Made by a program: the position numbers and the translations under genes. A DNA stretch of 64,000 nucleotides. It comes from Glycine soja (Eukaryota > Streptophyta > Magnoliopsida > Fabales > Fabaceae). Under the pieces are notes generated by a model. That model was not told the origin of the DNA and ran no database searches. It saw nothing but the letters and a program-made list of their open reading frames with translations. Below, piece after piece: positions 45,844 through 57,894 of this stretch. The DNA lies in contig NC_041021.1 in assembly GCF_004193775.1 (NCBI RefSeq), forward strand, positions 22,536,632-22,600,631. The letters run 5' to 3'. How positions within the stretch are numbered: the stretch's first letter is position 1; every line of letters begins with the position of its first letter.

Positions 45844-47343
45844 TGCGCTTAGAAATCTTCCTCAAAAAGCCTCTGGGCGGCAAGCACCTTTCTTTTTCCC
45901 TATAAATAGGGGAGGGGGCTGTTTCAAAAATGTTCATGACCCCTAGGCTTTGCATTTCGGCTATTTTGGGTAAAAAACGTTTCCATGAAGAAAAATCGAG
46001 TCGAAGTGTTTTCGTAACGCTTCCGAGACATTTCCGTGAGCAAATCTATGAAGATTTTCCTCCGTTCTTCACCATTCTTTGTCCGTTCTTTGTTCCTTCT
46101 ACGTTCTTCAACCGGTAAGTGTTCGAATCCGAGACTTTCAATTCATTTCTTGTTTTGTTTGCTTTCATCTTCATCTCGTTCACTTTCGATTTTCGTTTCT
46201 TCCATTTTTAACATGCTTTAACCGTTTATTTAAACCGTTATCTAGTCTAATAAATGATAAAATGAATTTCAACCGATCATTTGTGTTGTAATCTCGTTTA
46301 ATCACTGTTAAAACAAAATCTAACCGATCGTTCACCTTGTAACCTCGGTTAAACCAAAAAAAGCAAAATAATAATAAAATAATCAAGAAAAATCAATCAG
46401 ACATTTTTCTTTGAAAGTTTCCTTGAATTAATTGACTAATAACCAAAGTGAAACCAAGGCTAAAATCAACTCACAAATCAAGCTTTGTCCGCAAAAATCA
46501 CTTGAAACCGTTTTAAGGTCCAACACCTTAAACGGTCCTCTTTGCTTTTATCGGTTAACATGGACCGTTCAAAAGTATAAAATCAACATGTAACTTTACC
46601 ACTTTTGCAAGAACTACGTAGGTCTGATTTTTTTCATCGCAATTGAGGATACGTTGGAGCAAACGCCCCGCTTTTGTCGACCACCCCAAGAGATCGTTAA
46701 TGGTCCAACGCCTTAACGTTTCTCTCCTTTCAAAAACAAGAGATCGTTAATGGTCCAACGCCTTAACGTTTCTCTCCTTTCAAAAACCAAGAGATCGTTA
46801 ATGGTCCAACGCCTTAACTTTTCTCTCCTTTCAAAATCAAAAGATTGTTTAATGGTCCAATGCCTTAAATGACCTTTGTTCAATTAAAATCTATCTTGCG
46901 AAAAAAGATAAAAACAACTTAACCAACGTTTAGTTTTAAAATAACTATATAGGTCTGATTTTCTCATCGCAATTGAGGATACGTAGGAGCGAGGGAAACA
47001 CCCTTGTCTACCACAAAAAGGTAAAAAATACAAAAAAACATAAAAAGCATAAAAACACATAAAGACATAAAAAAGGGAAAATAAAACATTTTGAAGTCAT
47101 ATTTGCACACTTGATTAAAGGTTGTTGTCCCTTGTGACGGACATGTGGGGTGCTAATACCTTCCCCGTGCGTAAAAACAACTCCCGAACCTTTCACACTT
47201 AAAGTTCGTAGACCACACCTTTTCCGGTTTTTTTGACGTTTTCCTCAAATAAACGTTGGTGGCGACTCCACGCACCTTCCTCCCTTGGAAGATGCACCCG
47301 TGAGCCCTTGCCTCGCCCTCCTGCCGAAGGGTAGGTTGCGACA
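45844..47343 (+). repeat. Ogre-type LTR, plus strand, 5' end missing
   Basis: TATA box ctataaatagg (45900-45910), then R/U5-like sequence ending gggtaggttgcgaca (47343), the same LTR end as at 29575. The usual start (TGTCATACCC) is absent: the Athila LTR abuts it. Two TACGTA stem-loops, partly decayed, are at 46614-46656 and 46944-46987. After the end there is no primer site, so it is a 3' or solo LTR remnant. Confidence 0.85.
46687..46872 (+). repeat. Four ~50 bp tandem units in Ogre-type LTR
   Basis: Units starting at 46687, 46737, 46788 and 46838 share gatcgttaatggtccaacgc and a ctctcctttcaaaa tail. Related units occur in reverse at 56540-56690. Confidence 0.9.
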
Positions 47344-47519
47344 CGTGGCTATCACGCTTAGTCCATGAGTAAATTTTCATAAGGCGCCCTAAGCGCATCT
47401 GCTGTGCTAAGCGCCCAATGTTATTTCTAGTTTTATTTTCTGCTTTTCTTTTTGAATAAATCCTGTGTAATCTTGTCTTATGCTTCTATTATTTTACAAA
47501 AGACTTCATGAAAGAGGAA

Positions 47520-48850
47520 GGCAATAGCTTCAATACCCCAGGCCAAATATGATAGATCTATATTTACATCCCAAGAGGCCTGGGACCGCTACACAGATAA
47601 TGTACTCAACCGGAAGATCCTTCCAGAGAGAAATGTAAAGTTGTATGCCAATGAGTTTGATGAATTCAGAAGGGAATTGGAGAGGAGAAATTGGCATAAG
47701 GAGCTTACAAACTTCGCACATGGGAGCATAGATGTGGCAGTAGTGAAGGAGTTTTATGCAAATCTCTATGACCCCGAAGACAAATCGCCAAAGCAAGTAA
47801 GGGTTAGGGGGCATCTGATTAAATTTGATGTTGATGCCCTCAACACCTTCTTTTGTACACCAGTGGTCATTGAGGAAAGGGAGAGCCTCCCAGCTTACTC
47901 CAAATTTACAGGTTAAGGCCAGATCCGCAAGGGCTGGCAGCCCGCTTATGTATCCCTGGAAGGGGATTTGAGTTAAATGCAGACGGGCTGCCTCTGAAGA
48001 TTCTGAGGAAGAATTTGACGATGCTAGCCCAAACCTAGAGTGTACTATCCTTTTCTAACTTGGCCCCTACGTCCTACACTTCAAATAGGGCCAGGTTAAT
48101 ATATGGGATTATTCAGAAGATGGACATGAACCTTAGGTACCTCATCTCAAGTCAGATTACTCTTATTTCTTAGCATGACTCCTCGAGGCTAGGTTTTCCT
48201 GCCCTCATCACTGCCTTGTGCAAGGCCCGAGGAGTCACCTTTGACTCTTTGACTTTTGGGAGCTTGAGCCCAGCCATTAATTTGGCATACGTTAAAAAGA
48301 ACTGCTAGAACCTGGATGACCCTTCGATCACCTTTCGGGGAACCCAGAAATCCAGGGCTAGGAGATCTGAGGCCCCATCTACTTCAGCCCCCCTATCTCA
48401 GCTCCTTCTACCTCTTCTCTCCCTCCAGCACCAGCAGCTCCAGAGTATTTCCGCTCAGAGCATTCCTTATCTATGCTGCAGAGCCTGCATCAGGGTCAGC
48501 TCCTGATCATGCAGAGCTAGCAGAATATGGTCCACCAGCAAGCCAGTTATGAGCGTTGAAGAATTTCTGCAGAAGGTGGCCTGGCCAGGAGTCCAGCCTT
48601 CTCCTTTAGGAGGGGGTGAGGCCTCTGCAGCCCAGGAGCCTCGGCCTACACAAGAGGATGCTTCTGCTGACATCTCAGAGCCCTCTCCACCTGAGCCCTT
48701 CATTTTTGAGGAGGATGTTGCAGTACCAGAGCCATCTCCTTAGCCTGAGCCTGAGTCATCTACACCAGTGTCGGACTTGCCTATTTCTCAGGATCTACCA
48801 TCTGCACCAACACTGGACCTGAACGAGCATGTAGAGGATCATTCATAGGA
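47520..48850 (+). pseudogene. Decayed transposon-protein ORF of Calypso/Athila-like element
   Basis: The longest intact piece is 47641-47914 (FDEFRRELERRNWHKEL ... KEFYANLY ... VRGHLIKFDVDALNTFF), the same domain type as the extra Ogre ORF at 16211. The upstream part is readable from ~47540 in a related frame (QEAWDRYTDNVLN). After the TAA at ~47914 the homology continues through several stops. A Ser/Pro/Ala-rich segment (48340-48450), a Gln-rich segment (48470-48550) and an acidic, proline-rich tail (to ~48850) follow. This layout is familiar from legume 'putative plant transposon protein' ORFs near the 3' end of Athila-like elements. Multiple stops and at least one frameshift; nonfunctional. 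Confidence 0.72.
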
Positions 48851-50248
48851 TGATTGACATGATCTTTATTTTCTTTCACTTTGAACAATTTATATTATTC
48901 TGTCTTCAGTACATTTTATGTTTATGTTTCAGTTTTTAAATTTCAGTGCATAGTTATATTTTGTTTGGTAGCTTGTATAAAAGCTTGATTGAACAGTGCA
49001 CTTTTTTTATTCAGTGGTTGATGTTTGATTTTGGAAATCAGTGTTTGTTGATTGGTTTGAATGAATCAATTGTATGATTTGAGTGGATTGGAATGCGTAG
49101 ATCATATTCCTTGACTGAGCATGCCATTATTAGAAGAGAAAGAACATGAAATTAGGATTATGACTGAAAATGCTAGTCAGTTTGTCAGATTGATTGTGAA
49201 GGAATGCGTTAACCGTAACCCGGTGAGAGTGTGATCTTTAATTGTGAGAGAACGACTAACATTAAGTAATGATTTTTGCATGAATCTCTGTAGTATGGAA
49301 TGAATGCATGAAATTGAGGATGATGAAGGCCATGTTTTGATTGAAAGTAGCCACTTAGCCAAAAAACTTACCTTGTGTATGAACGAATTATCCCTTGCAC
49401 CCAGTTGGAGCTAAAAGTATGATAGTTTGATTGAACCTTGAGCCTGTACAATTCATCTCTTGCCACCTTGTCTTAGGTTATAGGAGAGCATCATTCATAG
49501 AAATAATCTTGGTTTAAGGCAAATTTGCTCCAAATTTGGGGGAGTTACGTTTCAAGTTAAATTTGTTCCAATTTTGGGGGAATCACTAGGTAAAAGATTG
49601 AAATGCTAAGAAAAGAGCAGCACACATAGTCAGTTAATAAGTATGTGTTAAAAAACTGTAATTATAAAACAAAAGTGTGTGTGCTGCTATTCAAGAAAAA
49701 GAAAGCTAAGTGCGAAAAAAGGAAAGTAATAAGGTTGGAACAAAAAGAAAAAGGTTGATCTATGGATGAATGCTCTCCTAGAACTTAAGTTTTGCATCCT
49801 AGAAAAAACATGATTTGCTTGCAGCCCAGCATCATTACAAGCCTAGTAAAGTCCTTCAGATTCAGTTTGTGTGTTCTTGACTGTTTGATATGAGATGAAG
49901 TGCAAATGATGAGACTTGTGTTAGTTGTTGATTGATGGATAACCTAAACACTTGTGCTTGAGTGAAACAGTGACCGTGAGGCTTTGGTTAATGACCCTTC
50001 CTTGATATCTATCATTCTTAGTAGCTTATTTTAGTTATGAGGCCTAATAAATATGTTCATATCTTTGAAAAGTTGCATGTCTTGTGAGAAGCTGTTGGTT
50101 GAAGCATTAAATGTCGTTCATTTCATGTGATTCAATTCTTTGGAACAAACTTTGTTTTTGAATAACCACTACGATTCTGTCACTTGAGGACAAGTGAGTT
50201 GTTCTTTCTTTGCTTGAGGACAAGCAAAACTGTAAATTTGGGGGATTT
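48851..50248 (+). other. 3' untranslated region and polypurine tract of the Calypso-like element
   Basis: No gene seen. Repeated 'aatttgggggagt' purine motifs (49535, 49575), then gaggacaag twice, and the polypurine tract aatttggggga (50235-50245) immediately before the LTR. Confidence 0.7.
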
Positions 50249-51243
50249 TGTTAGTCATCTTATACGACTAACTTTTGTATAGAAAACTTTTACAAAATGT
50301 ATATAAATCCCCAATTTATAGTTCTTTTGTAGGATTGTAAATAAATTTTTCTTTGTTTTGATCTCTGTTCATTAGAAACCTCTTTATATGGAATTAATGT
50401 TAAATTATGTTCAATTTCAAGCAAAAAAGGAGCAAATTTGAAGAAGTGCCAAAATGGATGTCGTGCAAAGCGAGCTCCGTGCGCTTAGCGCGTATCAGCG
50501 GCTAAGCCCAACACAAGAGCACTTAGCGAGTCAAGGGAATCTGGAAGGGCATCTGCTACGCAAGCTTGCACTTAGTGTGATATCAGCTCGCTAAGCGAGT
50601 CGTTTGTCGCTTTCCAGGCTCAGCGCGAGATTGGCACTAAGCTCAAATTCACTTACTTGCGCTAAGCGCGACGTCTAGGTCTTTTGAGCCCTTTTTTAAG
50701 CCTGATTTGCACAGAATTGGAGAGAGTTTTTTTTAAGAGAATAATCACCACAAAGAGCTCTTGGGTGTGAACTTCAGAGAACGAGGAAGCAAAGCAAAGA
50801 TAGGGTGCAGGGTTTTAGTTTTTATTATGCTGTGATTATAATGCTATTTAAATTAAGCCGAGTTCAACAATAGGGATCTGAGAATGAAGTTTAGTTTAAA
50901 TTAGTCTAAACTTGCGAGACATCATGGTTAAGTACTTGAGCCTTTGACATAGAGCACATGAACATCCTTAATTTGAGAAACATCTTTAATTGCATCAACT
51001 TGTTCAATAGGAAGACCCAACGCTTTTAGATCACTGTTTTCACACTTATTTGCTCACGTTTACTGCTTTTCAATTAGGATATATCATACTTTTACTTCAA
51101 TTCACATTTATTAATTTTTGTTTACAAAATGCCTGATTATTGAACAAAACTTTGCTAAATAAAGAATTTCCCTATGTTCGATACTCGGATCATTCCGTTT
51201 TAATTAAATACTTGATGACCTGATGCACTTGCCGGTTAAACCA
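50249..51243 (+). repeat. Calypso/Athila-like 3' LTR
   Basis: Starts TGTTAGTCAT after the polypurine tract. It contains the gcgcttagcgcg / gctaagcgag inverted motifs common in this soybean LTR group, and ends near cggttaaacca (51243; 51251 is an alternative end). Orientation plus. No partner LTR in the window. Confidence 0.72.
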
Positions 51244-52241
51244 CTTCTGCATAAAATGAGTAATTACAAATTTTGGAAAAAGGAACTGTGGAAGGGGGTC
51301 AACAAAGTTCAATGGCAGTGGAATCGAGAAGGAAGAAAGATGATTGGAGATGCCACTTCAAGGAGAAGATAAGTAAAGAAGAAGCTCACCACCATAGGAA
51401 GCCATGGATAAGAGCTTGAAGGTAGGAGAAGATGAGTGGAGTGAGAAGGAGAGAAGGAGCACAAAATTTTGTGCCTCAAAAGAGGTCTGAACTTTGAAGT
51501 GTAATTCTCAAATGATCAAAGTTCAAAGAAAATTCACATTCAAGGCCTCTATTTATAGCCTAAGTGTCACACAAAATTGGAGGGAAATTTGAATTTCTAT
51601 TCAAATTTCACTTGAATTTGAATTTGAATTTGTGGAGCCAAATTTGGAGCCAAAATTTCACTAATTATGATTAGTGAATTTTAGCTATGGTTCAGCCCAC
51701 TAATCCAAGATCAAGTCCAAGATTCTCCACTAAGAGTGCTTAGGTGTCATGAGGCATGTAAAGCATGAAGGGCATGCACAAAGTGTGACTTTATGATGTG
51801 GCAATGGGGTGTAGCAAGCAAATGCTCACCTCCCCCTTAAGATGGTACAAAATTTCATTGGATTGGGCTTCTCCCAATTCAATTAAATTTATCTCCCAAC
51901 ACACACACACACACACACACATCAAATATTGCACTTAATGCATGTGAAATTACTAAACTACCCCTGATACAAAAACTAGTCTAGGTGCCCCAAAATACAA
52001 GGGCTGAAAAATCCTACATTACTAGGGTACCCTCCCTACACTATGAAGCCCTAAATACAAGGCCCAAAAATAATGAAACCTTAATCTAATATGTACAAAG
52101 ATAAGTGGGCTCATACTTAGCACATGAGCTCGAAATCTACCATAAGGCTGATGAGAACCCTAGGGCCTTCTCTTGCATCTCTGGCCCAATCTTCTTAGAG
52201 TCTTCTATCCAATGCCCTTGGGGGGTAGGATTGCATCAACA
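51244..52241 (-). repeat. LTR of unassigned family, minus strand
   Basis: The sense strand would start TGTTGATGCAATCC at 52241, with a TATA box TATAAATAG at ~51549-51557 and the right border falling exactly inside Ogre 3' sequence. The left border is not resolved. Contains the (CA)n at 51899-51921. Could be a solo LTR; no target duplication identified. Confidence 0.5.
51899..51921. repeat. (CA)n microsatellite
   Basis: About 11 perfect CA units. Confidence 0.97.
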
Positions 52242-53309
52242 GATATTTCATGTTTTGTCTTTGTAAATCATTCCCCATCAAATCAAAGATAACATGCACA
52301 ATCATGGATCAATAGGACTTTTAGGAAGTTGGATATTTGGTGGGAAATTTGGCTTTTGGGTGTTCTGGCCTTTTCCTTTTCTGTTTTCTTTTTCTTTGGA
52401 TCAACGCGGAACAAGAGCGAACACAAAGATTTGGTTCATAACTAAGCAGGTGATTGCTTCATGCATCCCTCGGGTTTTAACAAAGTTACTGTTACTATTT
52501 TCTTTCTTTTTTGCTTTTGACAATTCTGGACGTTGTTCAGACATTGTTTGGTCCAAAGAACAACTTCACCCCTCCCATTTTTAAAAACTCTGCCAGACAT
52601 GCTCGCCCAAGTGAGCTAACCCCTTTTTTTTTCTTTTGGAAAATCCCTTTGCAAAAATTTAAACTATTCCTTGCCATTTTCATCACCTCGTTAACTCCTA
52701 TGGTCGCAAATAAACTAGGCACATTCCAATAAAATTCGAGAAATAGATAAAATCATGAATTTTAAAGAACCGAATTAGAGATACTAGGCTGCCTCCTAGA
52801 AGCGCTTCTTTAACGTCTTGAGTCGAACGCGGGATTATGGTTGATTGATCATGGGCCTAGCACCTGCTCGTACCTACCCCAAAGCTTTTGAATAAAGGAA
52901 AAGGCATCATGCAGTAAAATACAGATATTACCTTTCACTTACCCTTATCTCCATTTTTGGTGTGGTATTGACCATCACTCAAAATGACTTTTATTTATCC
53001 TCCGGTTCACATGATGACAAGATGCAAATGCATGCATGCTTATGAATTGGATGTTTAAGTGCAACTACTAAACAAGTGCTATCATGTTCAATTTTACTTA
53101 AACGCTTACGACACCCATTCAGTGGGTAAGATCGGGAGTGTATGCTCTTAAGAAGTAAGAGACACAACACAGGAAATTTAAGATGCAAATCATCAATCCA
53201 ATATTTATTAATGTTGCGATCATGGTTTACAAAGGTGTTTAATACTTTGGAAATCCCAACGAGTCCTTGGAGAACAACCATGTGTTGAATCCTCCAGCTA
53301 CCCCACGTA

Positions 53310-54661
53310 CTAAGCATAATATCGTTTGACGACATTAGAATTCATGGGCGAAGGCAATTCTTCATCGTCCATGCTGGGAAGCAACAATGCTCCTCCCGAA
53401 AATGCCTTCTTCACGATGAAAGGTCCTTCATAATTTGGAGCCCACTTTCCCCTTTGGTCTTTCTGAGCTTGGGATACTTTTTCCAAGATGAGATCCCCTT
53501 TGTTAAACTTGCATGGGCGTACCTTTTTGTCGAAAGCATTCTTTACCCGGCTTTGATATAATTGTCCATGGCTCATGGCGGCCAATCTCTTACCTTCTAT
53601 GAGATTCAGCTGATCGAAGCGAGTTTGGGCCCATTCCAACTCTTCCAACCCGAACTCCGCCAGAATTCTGAAAGAGGAAACCCCTACTTCAAATGGTAGC
53701 ATAGCCTCCATCCTGTACACCAAAGAGAATGGAGTTGCCTCAGTTGATGTGCGCACTGAGGTTCGATTGCCATGCAGCACGAAAGGGAGCATCTCGTGTG
53801 ATAAGGACACAACTAAGGGCAAGGACCATGAAGCACTTGAACGGCCCATGACCAGAGGTAGACTTAAACAGGCCCAACACAGTGATGAGGACACAACTAA
53901 GGGCAAGGACCATGAAGCACTTGAAGGGCCCATGACCAAAGACAGACTTAAGCAGGCCCAACACGTCATAGAGACAAGGCTGGTCATTTGTATAGCTGCC
54001 ATTGATGATGATTGAAGGCCCAAGTGGAGAAAGATGAAGGCCCAGAGGCAGAGGCACTACCAAGACTATTAATTGTTGCTGAAGGCCCAAACTAATTTGA
54101 AGGCCGAAGTTAATTATGTTTTTTAGTTATAATTTTTATTTATTGCAATTTTGGCCCAAACTGTTTTGAAGGCCCATGTCTATTTTTATCTTTTTGTTCA
54201 GATACACTATATGTATTGGTTTTTGTTTTCAATAAAGGAAGTTTTGGCATTTTTTCATAAAATTTGGTGAGAGCTTCTCTTTGGGTTCCTTGTTGAACCA
54301 ATCTCAGACTTATCAAGGTAATCCTTGTGGCGTCTACCCTGACTTATCTTCCTTCACTGGAAGTGGCGTCATCCAAATCTCTGTAGCCTGTATCAAGCGA
54401 TCCGCTCCTAGTCAGGATCACACCATCGTGCCAATCCTTGTATGACACGATCATCTTCTAAACTATTTTCTTGATGTTCTTGTTAACAGCCTCAACTGCC
54501 CCATTCATCTTGGGCCTATAAGGCGTGGAATTGTGATGTTGGATCTTGAAATCCTAACGCATTTCTTTCATCATTTTATTGTTCAGATTGGTGGCATTGT
54601 CAATGATAATCTTCCTGTGAAATCTATACCGGCAGATTATCTCTTTCTTGATGAACCTAAC
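53310..54661 (-). pseudogene. pol: Ogre integrase C-terminal part, interrupted by a solo LTR
   Basis: Two pieces, 54431-54661 and 53310-53798, read as integrase core to C-terminus (HEMLPFVLHG, FSLVYRMEA, GKWAPNYEGPF, VVKRYYA) and end at the normal stop 53310-53312. The upstream piece carries stops (for example TAG near 54460). A 627 bp solo LTR splits the gene. Upstream integrase, RNase H and RT are missing, cut at ~54661. Confidence 0.85.
53799..54425. mobile_element. Solo LTR, 627 bp, with 5 bp target duplication
   Basis: Starts TGATAAGG and ends CACACCA; flanked by TCGTG on both sides (53794-53798 and 54426-54430). Removing the insert and one TCGTG restores the integrase sequence seen intact at ~19870. 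AATAAA at ~54229. An ~84 bp segment at its start is tandemly duplicated (53799-53882 and 53883-53968). No coding capacity; family not identified. Confidence 0.88.
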
Positions 54662-54663
54662 TA

Positions 54664-55625
54664 TCATACCCTAATTTCATTTGGGGACAATTGTTTGTCA
54701 ACATGCAGATTTAGTTGAGCTACTTAACATCAATCGCTGCGTAATTTGTAGGGTTTCGCGATGTTACAAAAAGAAATGCGCATGATACTCATAATGGGGG
54801 TAATTTTTGTCAACATGGGGATTTTTTCTAGCCGAGTTGAGCTGCTTAACAACAATCATGGCGCAATCCATAGGGTTTCGTGATGTTTCGGAAGGAAATG
54901 GGCAAAAAACTCAAGATAAGGGCAAAATGGTCCATTTTTGGACATTCCTCAGCCCCTGGGCCTACTAGATGACTTAGGGGAGAAGCAACCAGCTCGCCTA
55001 GGCAAGCTGAGCTTGCCTAGGCGAGCAAGTTGCTTCTGGAGTAAGCCACCAGCTCGCCTGGGCAAGTGGGGCAGCAAGCTCCTCCCCTATTTTGGCTATA
55101 AAAGGGTGTGGGAGGCTGAAGGGAAGGGGTTCAACACCCTTGGCAAGCATATTTCACTTAAAATTAGTGAAAAGAAGGGGAAAGAAGAAGAAAATCAAGG
55201 TCGAGATGCTTCCATAATGTTTCCGTGAGCGATTCCTACACTGTTCATCGTTCGTTCATCGGTCGTTCTTCGTTCTTCATTCGGTTAATGCATGCTTTAA
55301 GGATTTGAATTTGATTTATGGACCCTTAGGGGTCCCCTTTATTGTTTATGCGTCTTCATCTCCTTCTTCGATCACCAGTGATCTTTTTCTTTGTTTAAAG
55401 CGAGTTTTGACTGATCGTTCGTACCGTAATCTCATTTAATCATTGTTAAAATAAAATTCAACTGATCGTTTGTGTTTTAATCTCACATATTCACTGTTTA
55501 AATGAATTCCAACTGAACGTTTGTGTTGTAATCTCACTTAACCACTATTTAAATATGTTTTGATCGATCGTTTGTGTCGAAAACTCTTTTCATCAATGTA
55601 AAATAAATTTTAACCAGACATTAGC
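54664..55625 (+). repeat. Ogre-type LTR (plus), 3' end lost
   Basis: Opens with cataccctaatttcatttg, matching the LTR start, directly joined to the integrase fragment. TATA box ctataaaagg at ~55096. Paired GCTCGCCTAGGC-type palindromes at 54980-55065. Four or five ~50 bp units with ctgatcgtttgtg and aatctca at 55390-55600. Homology fades near 55620. Confidence 0.75.
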
Positions 55626-56086
55626 GCCACAAGTTATCTCTAAAAAAGGAATGAAGATCTAACATTGGCAAGCAACACTATACATGGGGAAATTTTGAAG
55701 GTTGTTGTTAGATGTCTCCAATGACTCATTAGGATTTTCAAGTTTATGCCATTATTGTAAACCATAGTTACAATGCTAATAATATGTATAAATTTGACAT
55801 CCTTGTCTCTCATCCTCTCACAATTACATCTTTGCTTATTTGACTTCCACTAGGTGAGTGTAAGCTGTTGGTTTGTTTGCTCGGTTGAGCTGCGCTCCTG
55901 AGTTTTGACTTCCAAGACTGTTCAATCAGAAATTACTCGTTCTACACATTTTGTGAGGGTATCATAAAAAGACGAGTAAAGTTCAAAAAAAATGTTTGAT
56001 TGACTGTGTTTCAAAAAAAAGTGCAGACATTCATGTGACCTCATTTTATCATTCCTAAAAGTTTGTCTTTATGAGAGAAAAGTGAG
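55626..56086. other. Unassigned 461 bp between two facing Ogre-type LTRs
   Basis: Matches nothing else that I can see in the window. AT-rich, no ORF over 60 codons, no obvious inverted termini. Confidence 0.5.
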
Positions 56087-57775
56087 TGTCAAAACCTACC
56101 CTTCGACAGGAGGGCGACGCGAGACTCATGGGTGTGTCTTCCTAGAAAGGAAAACGCGCGGAGTTGCCACCAATATTTATTCGAGGAAAACGTCAGAAAA
56201 ACCGGAAAGGTGTGGTCTAAAAACTTTAATCGTGAAAGGTTTGGGAGTTGTTTTTACGCACGGGGAAGGTATTAGCACCCCCACGCGTCCGTCACAAGGG
56301 ACGGTAGCCTTTAATCAAGTGTGCAAATATGACTTCAAAATTATGCATTCTTCCCTTTTTTATGTTTTTTAGCTTTTTTATGGACCTTTCTGTATTTTTT
56401 ATCTTTTTGTGGTCGACAAGGGTGTTTCCCTTGCTCCTACGTATTCCTCAATTGCGATGAGAAAATCAAACCTACGTAGCTCTTTCATCACTAAACGTTG
56501 GTTAAGTTGTTTTGATCTTTTTCCGCAAGATCGATTTTAATCGAACAAAAGTCGTTTAAGGCGTTGGACCATTAAACGATCTTTTCATTCTTTTGAAAGG
56601 AGAGAAAACATTAAGGCATTGGACCATTAACGATCTCTTGGTTTTGAAATGAGAGCAACGCTAAGGCGTTGGACCATTAATGATCTCTTGGGTGGTCGAC
56701 AAAAGCGGGGCTTTTGCTCCTACATATCCTCAATTGCGATGAGGAACTCAGACCTACGTAGTTCTTGTGAAAGTGGTGATGTTATGGGTTAATTTTATGC
56801 TTTTGAACGGTCCATGTTAATCGATAAAAACAAAGAGGACCGTTTAAGGCATTGGAACTTAAAACAGTTTTAAGTGACTTTTGCGGACAAAGCTTGATTT
56901 GTGAGTTGATTTTAGCCTTAGTTTCACTTTGGTTATTAGTCAATTCATTCAAGGAAACTTCCAAGAAAAATGCCCGATTGATTTTTTTGATTATTTTATT
57001 CAAAGATATTTTGATTATTTTTTTATTATTTTTTCAAGATATTTTGATTATTTTATTATTATTTTTTCAAGATATTTTGATTATTTTATTATTATTTTTT
57101 TAAAAGATATTATGATTATTTTATTATTATTTTTCCTTTTTTTGACTTAATCGAGGTTACAACGTGAACGATCGGGTGGATTTTATTTTAACAGTGATTA
57201 AACAAGATTACAACACAAATGATCGGTTGAAATTTATTTTATCATTTATTAGGCGAGATAACGGCTTAAATAAACGATAAAAAGCTCGTTAAAAGCGGAA
57301 GAAAAGAAAATCGAAAGTGAACAAGATGAAGATGAAAGCAAACAAAACAAGAAATGAATTGAAAGTCTTAGATTCAAACACCTACCGGTTGAAGACCGAA
57401 GAACGGTGAAGAATGGCAGAAAATCTTCATGAATTGGCTCACGGAAACGTCTCGGAAGCGTTACGACAACACCTCGGCTTGGATTTTCTTCATGAAAACA
57501 TGTTTTTCCACCCAAAACAGTTGAAATGTATAACGTAGTGGTCAGGGATCCTTGAAACTCAGCAGCCTCCTCCCCTTATTTATAGGAGAAATAGGGAGGT
57601 GCTTGCCACCCAGAGGCTTCTTGAGAAAGATTTCTGAATGCACCCCAATTACTAAGTTCACCCCCTTTTCGTACTTTACAAAAAAGTTACGGAAGCCTTA
57701 CAGGAGCATTTTTGGACTTGATTTTCCTCTTTTTTCTCTTCCCTTTCACCAATATTAAGTGAAATATGCTAACCT
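56087..57775 (-). repeat. Ogre-type LTR (minus), start truncated
   Basis: Left end TGTCAAAACCTACCC corresponds to the LTR end at 29575. TACGTA stem-loops at 56437-56479 and 56720-56761. Repeated ttttgattattttattatt units at 57000-57130. TATA box on the minus strand at ~57575 (TATAAATAAG). It ends in a short segment (57715-57766) resembling the post-TATA part of the 54664 LTR, then joins pol sequence. Confidence 0.8.
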
Positions 57776-57894
57776 AAGGGCCTTTCGTCGTAAAAAGGGC
57801 TTTCTTCGAAGGGGGCCCTTGTGCTTGTCGACATGGATGACGAGGAACTACCTTCACCTGTGAACTCTGACGTTGTCAAGCGATACTACGTTTA
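57776..57894 (+). pseudogene. pol: C-terminal end of Ogre pol (fragment)
   Basis: Encodes the last ~38 integrase codons (GPFVVK ... DEELPSPVNSDVVKRYY) with one frameshift near 57800, ending at TAA 57892-57894. The rest of pol is missing. It is followed by the same 3' sequence as at 19383 and leftwards. Confidence 0.82.

Larger units (their letters stand above)
52242..54663 (-). mobile_element. Ogre fragment (minus): 3' region plus part of integrase, without the extra ORF
   Basis: 52242-52560 corresponds to the Ogre 3' region near 14750-14948. The match then jumps to the equivalent of ~18665 (palindrome gctcgcccaagtgagc at 52596) and runs into the pol end at 53310. The stretch carrying the extra ORF, its intron and possible promoter is absent. 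The right end is cut by an Ogre-type LTR. Confidence 0.8.

Noticed and set aside
53749..54015. Frames running from integrase into the solo LTR
   Set aside because: They cross the TCGTG insertion border, so they are chimeric accidents of the insertion.
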